Assembly: GCA_002372855.1 (NCBI GenBank)
Contig: DFIZ01000031.1
Coordinates: forward strand, 1-9,001
DNA length: 9,001 bases
Direction: 5' to 3'
From: Bacteroidales bacterium UBA3684
GTDB taxonomy: Bacteria > Bacteroidota > Bacteroidia > Bacteroidales > P3
This document shows, one piece after another, positions 1 through 4,365 of this stretch. Each line of letters starts with the position of its first letter. The stretch's first letter is position 1. The notes below the pieces were generated by a model, which was given only the letters and a program-made list of their open reading frames with translations, was not told the DNA's origin and made no database searches. A program made the translations under genes and the position numbers.

Positions 1-16
1 AAAGCCTAACACCTGA
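1..16 (+). CDS. 3' tail of an upstream gene (unidentified)
   Basis: The TGA at 14-16 overlaps the ATG of the next gene at 16-18 in a TGATG arrangement, which would be typical of translationally coupled genes. If that frame is the coding one, only its last four codons (K-P-N-T) are visible, far too little to identify the product. A second frame stops at 7-9 (TAA) and cannot be excluded. From the genes that follow, another hydrogenase-maturation gene such as hydE or hydF would be a natural neighbour, but this is a guess from context only. Confidence 0.3.
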
Positions 17-255
17 TGGAGAAGAAGATAGGAACAATTACCATACTCATTCGCGACCGCGAAGTGTCGCCTTCTGTCAACAAACTGTTGTCCGGATACG
101 CCGATATTATACTCTGTCGGCAAGGACTGCCATTCCACGACCGCCCTGTGGCCGTCATCTCGCTCATTGTCGAAGGCGAGATGAACCGCATCAACGCCCT
201 CACCGGCAGCCTGGGCCGCCTGCAAGGCCTGAGCTGCAAGGCCGTGGTGGTGTGA
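16..255 (+). CDS. TM1266-type iron-only hydrogenase system regulator (small ACT-like protein)
   Basis: This 79-residue protein matches the small family often annotated as 'iron-only hydrogenase system regulator' (TM1266 type), whose members are about 80 residues long and fold like an ACT or NikR C-terminal ligand-binding domain. Visible hallmarks are the N-terminal strand IGTITILIRDRE (residues 5-16), the helix with VNKLLSGYADII (21-32), the RQGLPF turn (35-40), the strand VAVISLIVEG (45-54), and the INALTGSLGRLQG helix (59-71) before a final strand. No DNA-binding domain is present, so a regulatory role is a family label, not something the sequence demonstrates. It lies 104 bp upstream of hydG on the same strand, which agrees with the family's known association with [FeFe]-hydrogenase maturation genes. 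The ATG at 16 overlaps the preceding stop codon and has no Shine-Dalgarno sequence. Confidence 0.85.
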   Translation: MEKKIGTITILIRDREVSPSVNKLLSGYADIILCRQGLPFHDRPVAVISLIVEGEMNRINALTGSLGRLQGLSCKAVVV

Positions 256-256
256 A

Positions 257-318
257 ATCCGGGTTTTCCGGAACTTCCGGAATATCCGGAAAATCCGGAA
301 AACCCGGAGTCTCCGGGC
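257..318. repeat. 9-bp tandem array with CCGG core, folding into a long hairpin
   Basis: CCGG occurs at 259, 268, 277, 286, 295, 304 and 313, seven copies at exactly 9-bp spacing, most within a TTCCGGAA-like unit. The array also forms an inverted repeat: 258-272 is the perfect reverse complement of 294-308 (15 bp), and after a 2×2 mismatch the inner arms 275-281 and 285-291 pair over 7 bp around a 3-nt loop. It fills the gap between the TM1266-type gene and hydG, starting right after the stop codon. There is no downstream T-run, only A-rich sequence, so it is not a canonical intrinsic terminator on the + strand. Its function is unknown; an mRNA-processing or stability hairpin inside the operon is possible. 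Confidence 0.9.
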
Positions 319-359
319 AAAAAGAAGAAAATATTAATCCTAAATAAAAGCAAAGAACA

Positions 360-1790
360 ATGAGACATCAGAATTTTATCGACCGCGACAAACTCTACGG
401 CATGCTGGAGAACAACGCCCCCAGCGAGAGCCAGCTGAACGACATCCTCAACAAGGCCCGCAAGCTGAAGGGCCTGAACCTCGAGGACGTGGCCAAACTG
501 CTGAGCGTTGAGGACGAGGCCGGCATCCAGAAGATTCTGGACACCGCCGAATACTGCAAAAACGAGATCTACGGCCGCCGCCTGGTGCTTTTCGCACCCA
601 TCTACACCGGCAACGCCTGCGTGAACAACTGCGTCTACTGCGGCTTCCGCAAGGACAACAAAGCCCTGAAGCGCAAAGTCCTCACCCTCGACGAAATCGA
701 GACCGAGACCCTGCACCTGCTGCGCATGGGCCACAAGCGCGCCCTGCTCATCTGCGGCGAAAGCCCCAGGAACGATGCCAACTACATGGTCGAGGCCATC
801 CGCCGCACCTATGCCGCCAAGGACGAGAAAGGCAGCAGCATCCGCCGCATCAACGTCGAACTGGCCCCCATGAGCGTCGAGGACTACGCCAAGCTCAAGG
901 CCGAGAAGATAGGCACCTACGTCTGCTTCCAGGAGACCTACGACCCCGTGGCCTACGCCCAGTTCCACCCCGCCGGCACGCCCAAGGCCGACTACCTCTA
1001 CCGCCTCACCTGCATGGACCGCGCCCAGGAAGGCGGCATCAACGACGTGGGCATCGGCGCCCTGTTCGGACTGGTGGACTACCGCTTCGAAATCCTTGCC
1101 ATCATGGAGCATGCCCGCCACCTGGAAGAGGACTACGGCTGCGGCCCCCACACCGTCTCCTTCCCCCGCATCGAGCCTGCCGAAGGCACCCCCTTCAGCC
1201 AGCGCGAGAACATCCCGCACCCGGTGAGCGACAAGGACTTCATGAAGATTATCGCCATCATCCGCATCGCCATGCCCTACACCGGCATTATCATCTCCAC
1301 CCGCGAGCGGCCCGAGCTGCGCGACCAGCTGGTGCGCTACGGCGTGAGCCAGATCAGCGCCGCCTCCGAGACCAATCCCGGCGGCTACGACGAGGAAGGC
1401 GACAACACCAAGGCCAAGCCCTACGAGAAAACCGGCTCCACGGGCGCCCAGTTCACCCTCGGCGACCACCGCTCGCTCGACGAGGTGATCTCCATGATGA
1501 TCGACGGCGGCTACATTCCCTCCTTCTGCACCGGCTGCTACCGCAAAGGCCGTGTGGGCGCCGACTTCATGGACCTGGCCAAGCCCGGCCTCATCAAGGA
1601 GTACTGCAAGCCCAACGCCATGTTCACCTTCCGCGAGTACCTGGAGGACTACGCCTCCCCCGCCACCAAGGAGAAAGGCCTGCGCCTGCTGAAGGAACTG
1701 ACCCAGACATTCCCGAAAGAGGAGCTGAAACGCCGCGTGGAAGGCAACCTGTGCAAGATTGGCAACGGCGAACGCGACCTCTACTTCTAA
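360..1790 (+). CDS. hydG: [FeFe]-hydrogenase H-cluster maturase HydG (radical SAM tyrosine lyase)
   Basis: HydG cleaves tyrosine to p-cresol and dehydroglycine and makes the CO and CN ligands, delivered as an Fe(CO)2(CN) synthon, for the H-cluster of [FeFe]-hydrogenase in the cytoplasm. The 476-residue length fits the family. The radical SAM cluster motif CVNNCVYC has Cys87, Cys91 and Cys94, within the family-typical stretch IYTGNACVNNCVYCGF. The C-terminal auxiliary-cluster motif that separates HydG from ThiH is present: CTGC at residues 390-393 with a third cysteine, Cys416, in EYCKPNA. The segment between them carries the expected ASETNPGGY and TLGDHRSLDEVI blocks. It follows the TM1266-type regulator on the same strand and probably shares its transcript. 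No promoter box is seen in the 104-bp gap, which is mostly a folded repeat. The start ATG lies after an A-rich leader without a Shine-Dalgarno sequence. The hydrogenase itself and the other maturases HydE and HydF are not in the window. Confidence 0.97.
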   Translation: MRHQNFIDRDKLYGMLENNAPSESQLNDILNKARKLKGLNLEDVAKLLSVEDEAGIQKILDTAEYCKNEIYGRRLVLFAPIYTGNACVNNCVYCGFRKDNKALKRKVLTLDEIETETLHLLRMGHKRALLICGESPRNDANYMVEAIRRTYAAKDEKGSSIRRINVELAPMSVEDYAKLKAEKIGTYVCFQETYDPVAYAQFHPAGTPKADYLYRLTCMDRAQEGGINDVGIGALFGLVDYRFEILAIMEHARHLEEDYGCGPHTVSFPRIEPAEGTPFSQRENIPHPVSDKDFMKIIAIIRIAMPYTGIIISTRERPELRDQLVRYGVSQISAASETNPGGYDEEGDNTKAKPYEKTGSTGAQFTLGDHRSLDEVISMMIDGGYIPSFCTGCYRKGRVGADFMDLAKPGLIKEYCKPNAMFTFREYLEDYASPATKEKGLRLLKELTQTFPKEELKRRVEGNLCKIGNGERDLYF

Positions 1791-1832
1791 CGGAATGACA
1801 GCGAATTGCATTTTTTAACAAAAAAAATTCCC

Positions 1833-1868
1833 AACGGTTGCAAAAAAGTTCGTATCTTTGCAACCGTT
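1833..1868 (+). promoter_or_regulatory. TAnnTTTG promoter embedded in a perfect 12-bp inverted repeat
   Basis: TATCTTTG at 1853-1860 matches the Bacteroidota −7 consensus TAnnTTTG. It overlaps the right arm of a perfect inverted repeat: AACGGTTGCAAA at 1833-1844 and TTTGCAACCGTT at 1857-1868, with a 12-nt spacer. The centre-to-centre distance of the arms, 24 bp, places them roughly two helical turns apart, as in a dimeric repressor operator, though a hairpin role is also possible. A TTG lies at 1838-1840, closer to the −7 box than the usual −33 position, so the −33 element is weak. Promoter assignment is by motif only. Confidence 0.5.
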
Positions 1869-1962
1869 TTCAAAGAAACGGCCATTAGCATAATGGATAA
1901 AGTTTTCATGGTTTTGATAGCAAGTTGGGGAGTTCCAGTCTAGGGATTCCCCTCTTGCTTTT
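1865..1962 (+). ncRNA. Candidate small RNA in the hydG-omp gap
   Basis: A transcript starting a few bases after the −7 box at 1853-1860 would begin near 1865-1868 and run to a strong hairpin plus T-run ending at 1962, giving an RNA of roughly 95-100 nt. Visible local structure includes CCGTTT (1864-1869) pairing with AAACGG (1876-1881), CCATTA/TAATGG (1882-1887/1891-1896, 3-nt loop), and the terminal hairpin at 1920-1958. A longer form to about 1988 could be closed by CAACCGTTTT (1861-1870) pairing with AAAACGGTTG (1979-1988). No known RNA family was recognised; a 6S-like or Bacteroidales-specific RNA is possible but not shown. An alternative is a leader with a short ORF, 1893-1943 (16 codons). 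Confidence 0.4.
1920..1962 (+). terminator. Terminator-like hairpin ending the candidate small RNA
   Basis: GCAAG (1920-1924) pairs with CTTGC (1954-1958), GGGGA (1927-1931) with TCCCC (1948-1952), G1932 with T1947, and TTCC (1933-1936) with GGGA (1943-1946), around the 6-nt loop AGTCTA. This makes about 15 bp broken only by a small internal bulge, followed at once by TTTT (1959-1962). The T-run is short, so termination efficiency is uncertain. TTTCC/GGAAA (1960-1964/1968-1972) can form a second small hairpin. Confidence 0.5.
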
Positions 1963-2085
1963 CCTGTGGAAACGGACCAAAACGGTTGGCGCAAACAGAC
2001 CCGGGCCGGCGATGGAAACAGAGCGGGGAAGATGGTGTGGAGGGAATGGAAAATGTTAAAAATGTGCCAAAAACGATTTTTTTTC

Positions 2086-2114
2086 TTGTATGTCAAAAAA
2101 AAGTTGTACTTTTG
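2086..2114 (+). promoter_or_regulatory. Bacteroidota-type promoter of the outer-membrane protein gene
   Basis: TTG at 2086-2088 and TACTTTTG at 2107-2114 match the −33 TTG and −7 TAnnTTTG boxes, with 18 nt between them. The start of transcription would fall near 2120, leaving an A-rich 5' leader of about 60 nt before the ATG at 2182. The rest of the 391-nt gap (1791-2181) holds the candidate small RNA upstream and otherwise AT-rich sequence with no other gene that can be supported. Confidence 0.7.
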
Positions 2115-2181
2115 CATCGTCAAAATTCAGAAAAATTAACAAAAAAAAGAATTAAAAGTTTAACCAAAAAATTAAAAAAAC

Positions 2182-2841
2182 ATGAAAAAGATTTTATTGA
2201 CCCTTGCTCTCGCAGCATTTGCAATGACCGCCAACGCCCAGTGGGTGCTCGGTGGAACCCTCGAAGCCAACCACAGCAACATGCACGCCACTGACTATGT
2301 CACCGGCACCACCAGCAACCACTTCGAGATTGCCCCCAAAGTTGGCTATTGGCTGAACGACAACATGCAGATCGGTGTCCAGCTGGGCTGGGCCTACGAC
2401 TACACCCGCAACTACGCCGGCAATGCCGACACCTACGGTTCGACTTCCAACACCGGTGTCTCCGGCCAGCCCACCATCGACATTACCCCGTATTTCCGCT
2501 ACAATGTGGCCAACTGGAAAAACTTCACCGTTTTTGCCGAGGCACAGCTGAACGTCGGACTCCACCTCGAGAGCTCGAACTACAACACCGTTGGTAGCGT
2601 TACCACCGACAATGGCGACAACTACACCAGCTTTGGTCTTGCTGTCATCCCCGGTCTGAACTATGCTTTCAACGAGCACATCTCCATGGACCTCTATGTC
2701 AACCTGCTCGGCTGCTATGCCAACTTCGCCACCGCCGAGAACTGGGGTAGCCACGAGTTCGGTCTCGGTCTCACCATGGACCCCCAGACCGTCAACGCCC
2801 ACCTGAACAACTTCGCCATCGGCTTCAACTACAGCTTCTAA
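2182..2841 (+). CDS. Small outer-membrane β-barrel protein
   Basis: A 219-residue protein with a clear Sec signal peptide: MKK, the hydrophobic stretch ILLTLALAAFAM, and a TANA|Q cleavage site after residue 19. The mature part alternates polar and hydrophobic residues in strands (for example HFEIAPKVGYWL, MQIGVQLGWAYDY, TIDITPYFRYNV, FTVFAEAQLNVGLHL, FGLAVIPGLNYAF, FAIGFNYSF) separated by Asn/Gly/Thr-rich loops. It ends in an aromatic residue, F219, as expected for a substrate of the BAM machinery. Length and pattern fit an eight-stranded barrel of the OMP_b-brl / OmpA-like kind without the peptidoglycan-binding domain. The specific function cannot be read from the sequence; no catalytic or transport motif is seen. 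It has its own promoter (2086-2114) and terminator (2858-2897), so it is monocistronic. No Shine-Dalgarno sequence precedes the ATG; the leader is A-rich. Confidence 0.85.
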   Translation: MKKILLTLALAAFAMTANAQWVLGGTLEANHSNMHATDYVTGTTSNHFEIAPKVGYWLNDNMQIGVQLGWAYDYTRNYAGNADTYGSTSNTGVSGQPTIDITPYFRYNVANWKNFTVFAEAQLNVGLHLESSNYNTVGSVTTDNGDNYTSFGLAVIPGLNYAFNEHISMDLYVNLLGCYANFATAENWGSHEFGLGLTMDPQTVNAHLNNFAIGFNYSF

Positions 2842-2857
2842 GCTGACAGCTGATAAC

Positions 2858-2897
2858 AAAAAAAGGCGGGGAAACCGATTGGTTTCCCCGCTTTTTT
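2858..2897. terminator. Strong bidirectional intrinsic terminator
   Basis: GCGGGGAAACC (2866-2876) and GGTTTCCCCGC (2881-2891) form a perfect 11-bp stem with the 4-nt loop GATT. On the + strand it is followed by six T (2892-2897), ending the outer-membrane protein gene. The seven A at 2858-2864 provide a T-run for the − strand, so it may also stop transcripts leaving luxS. Confidence 0.93.
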
Positions 2898-3030
2898 AGA
2901 AGGGATAGAGGGGATAGAAGTAATAGAGGCGATAGAGACGATAGATGTGATAGATTTTCTATAGTCTCTATCGCTTCTATCGTCTCTATTACTTCTATCA
3001 CATCTATCTCCTCTATCCTCTCTATCCTTC
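2898..3030. repeat. 9-bp array of ATAG then CTAT units forming a near-perfect foldback
   Basis: ATAG occurs at 2905, 2914, 2923, 2932, 2941 and 2950, and CTAT at 2959, 2968, 2977, 2986, 2995, 3004, 3013 and 3022, all on one 9-bp register. The first half is therefore made of GATAGA-type units and the second half of their reverse complement. With positions paired to sum to 5912, the arms 2897-2954 and 2958-3015 pair almost throughout around a 3-nt loop; 2913-2937 with 2975-2999 has no mismatch apart from G·T pairs. The trimers between GATAGA cores vary, but several 9-mers, such as AGTAATAGA and GACGATAGA, recur in both arms. The array lies between convergent genes and abuts the luxS stop codon at 3031. 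Function unknown. Confidence 0.92.
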
Positions 3031-3525
3031 TCAGGCGTCGGCGAAGGTCTTGCCGTCCTTCAAGGTCACCTGGAGTTTGGTGTACTCGCAGTGGAAGTCG
3101 TTCTTCAGGCGGCCGAGGTAGCGGCGGCTCTCCCAGTGGCACATGGGCAGGTCGTGGAGGAGGCAGTTGCCGCAGGTCTCCGGCGTGGTGGCAGGGACTT
3201 CGGACTGGGTGAGGATCCACTCCAGGCACTCGATGGTCAGCTGACGCATGTCCTCGACGGTGTAGTGGCCGGTCATGATGACGTACATGCCCGTGAGGCA
3301 GCCCATGGGGCCGACGTAGACCACGTCGTCCTTGGCGCGGGAGTTGCGGAACCAGGTGGCCATCAAGTGCTCCATGCTATGCATGGCCGCCGGGGCCACG
3401 GCGGGTTCGCGGTTGGGCTCGGTGATGCGGAGGTCGAAAGTGGTGAAGCCCTTGTCGATTCGCGACACATAGATGCCCGGCTTCAGATGGGTATGGTCGA
3501 TGGTGAAACTCTGTATTACTTCCAT
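3031..3525 (-). CDS. luxS: S-ribosylhomocysteine lyase LuxS
   Basis: LuxS splits S-ribosylhomocysteine into homocysteine and 4,5-dihydroxy-2,3-pentanedione, the precursor of autoinducer-2, in the cytosol. The 164-residue protein has the metal-binding HxxEH motif as HSMEH (His49, Glu52, His53), the PMGCLTG block with the catalytic cysteine Cys76, and the third metal ligand Cys118 in CGNC. The distance Cys76-Cys118 (42 residues) equals that between Cys84 and Cys126 of the Bacillus enzyme. The C-terminal block HDLPMCHWESRRY is also typical. It lies downstream of mtnN, which makes its substrate, on the same strand with a 35-nt gap, so the two probably form one operon. The ATG at 3525 is one base from a perfect 7-bp repeat array and has no Shine-Dalgarno sequence. 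The stop codon directly abuts the 9-bp array at 2898-3030. Confidence 0.97.
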   Translation of the reverse strand: MEVIQSFTIDHTHLKPGIYVSRIDKGFTTFDLRITEPNREPAVAPAAMHSMEHLMATWFRNSRAKDDVVYVGPMGCLTGMYVIMTGHYTVEDMRQLTIECLEWILTQSEVPATTPETCGNCLLHDLPMCHWESRRYLGRLKNDFHCEYTKLQVTLKDGKTFADA

Positions 3526-3526
3526 G

Positions 3527-3561
3527 TAAGGTTTAAGGTTTAAGGTTTAAGGTTTAAGGTT
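3527..3561. repeat. Perfect 7-bp × 5 repeat between mtnN and luxS
   Basis: Five identical TAAGGTT units (AACCTTA on the coding strand) occupy 3527-3561, followed by a partial TAA. One end overlaps the mtnN stop codon (3561-3563), the other ends one base before the luxS ATG. The array thus occupies the whole luxS ribosome-binding region. Copy-number change would alter the leader length by 7 nt but not any reading frame. Confidence 0.97.
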
Positions 3562-4235
3562 TAAAGTAGTTCGAGGTATTTTTTAACGAAACGGAACGAG
3601 GTGTTGCACATGGAGGCAAGGAAGTCGGACCATTGTATATGGTGGTCGTCGGTGCGCCCGGGGGTGTCGCTGATGACGCGAAGGCTGATAAAGGGCACGT
3701 GCTCCAAATAGCATGTCTGGGCAATGGCCGCACTCTCCATGTCACATGCCAGACCGTCAATGAAATGGCGCTTGATGGTGTTCTGACGCTCGCGGTCGGT
3801 AATGAACTGGTCGCCGGTGCAGATGAGCCCCGTCATGCGGCGCTCGTTGTCCATGAGGGGCACCTCGAGGGCGTGGTCGAGAAGCTGCGGGTCGGCATCA
3901 TAGCGTGCCGGCAACCCCTGCACCTGTCCGGGCACGCAGGGCCCGTCCTCGCTGATGCCGCCGCAATCCACGTCGTGGTAGACGCACTGCGTGGCGACGA
4001 AGATGTCCATCACGTTCAACAGGGGGTCGATGCCGCCTGCCAGGCCGGTGCTGACGATGGCGTCGGGGTGGTGCTGCTGAATAAGGCGCATGGTGCCCAC
4101 GGCGGCATTCACCTTGCCGACACCACATCGCCAAAGGATAATCTCGTTGTTTCCCAGGCGGCCAAACTCGCCGCCGAGAGCATCGCGCATCTGGCGATAC
4201 TCAATGTCCATAGCTATAATAACTCCTATTTTCAT
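3561..4235 (-). CDS. mtnN: 5'-methylthioadenosine/S-adenosylhomocysteine nucleosidase
   Basis: This enzyme (Pfs) hydrolyses S-adenosylhomocysteine and methylthioadenosine to adenine plus the ribosyl product in the cytosol, relieving product inhibition of methyltransferases and feeding LuxS. The 224-residue length fits the family. The N-terminus MKIGVIIAMDIEYRQM carries the catalytic Glu12; STGLAGGID (62-70) is the phosphorylase-type glycine loop; CDMESAAIAQTCY (164-176) gives Glu167, and VISDTPG gives the catalytic Asp190. These correspond to Glu12, Glu174 and Asp197 of the E. coli enzyme, with one consistent 7-residue offset. It is the first gene of the mtnN-luxS pair and is transcribed away from the histidine kinase. 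A −7 box match lies about 23 bp upstream of its ATG. No Shine-Dalgarno sequence is seen. Confidence 0.96.
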   Translation of the reverse strand: MKIGVIIAMDIEYRQMRDALGGEFGRLGNNEIILWRCGVGKVNAAVGTMRLIQQHHPDAIVSTGLAGGIDPLLNVMDIFVATQCVYHDVDCGGISEDGPCVPGQVQGLPARYDADPQLLDHALEVPLMDNERRMTGLICTGDQFITDRERQNTIKRHFIDGLACDMESAAIAQTCYLEHVPFISLRVISDTPGRTDDHHIQWSDFLASMCNTSFRFVKKYLELL

Positions 4236-4257
4236 ATTTCACTAAAAGTCTATTTTG

Positions 4258-4265
4258 CAAAGATA
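4258..4265 (-). promoter_or_regulatory. −7 box upstream of mtnN
   Basis: On the − strand 4265-4258 reads TATCTTTG, a match to TAnnTTTG followed by CA as in many Bacteroidota promoters. It lies 23 bp upstream of the mtnN ATG, giving a short leader. No good TTG is found at the expected −33 position. In the same 130-bp divergent spacer (4236-4365) no clear promoter for the + strand kinase gene was recognised. Confidence 0.55.
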
Positions 4266-4365
4266 CTAAAAAATGTGCGATTTCTTTATCCTATGGGAAA
4301 ATATTTTTTTTGAAGATTCGTTATATCACTAAAAACTAATTACTAACACCAGACAAAGAATCAAC

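Noticed and set aside
257..318. CRISPR array for the 9-bp repeats
   Set aside because: Units of 9 bp with no 30-bp spacers and no cas genes; these are simple tandem repeats.
6..1811. Very long − strand open frame (601 codons) opposite hydG
   Set aside because: It is antisense to hydG, has a composition of Val/Ala/Gly/Leu/His/Asp typical of the complement of GC-rich codons, and shows no domain. HydG motifs on the + strand are unambiguous.
1879..1958. tRNA-like sequence (TAGCATAATGGATA and GTTCCAGTC resemble D- and T-loops)
   Set aside because: The acceptor, D and T stems do not pair in tRNA geometry, and no anticodon arm forms; the strong fold is the 1920-1958 hairpin instead.
1815..2123. 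− strand open frame of 102 codons in the hydG-omp gap
   Set aside because: Low-complexity Phe/Asn/Lys from AT-rich spacer, no recognisable domain, and it covers the promoter and small-RNA hairpins.
1986..2294. + strand open frame of 102 codons overlapping the start of the outer-membrane protein gene
   Set aside because: It starts at a TTG, runs through the promoter and A-rich leader of the next gene (hence its Lys runs) and ends inside that gene in another frame. No domain is seen.
2825..3229. − strand frame through the 9-bp array encoding repeated I-E-x tripeptides
   Set aside because: The tripeptide repeat is only the translation of a 9-bp period. The frame overlaps luxS in another frame.
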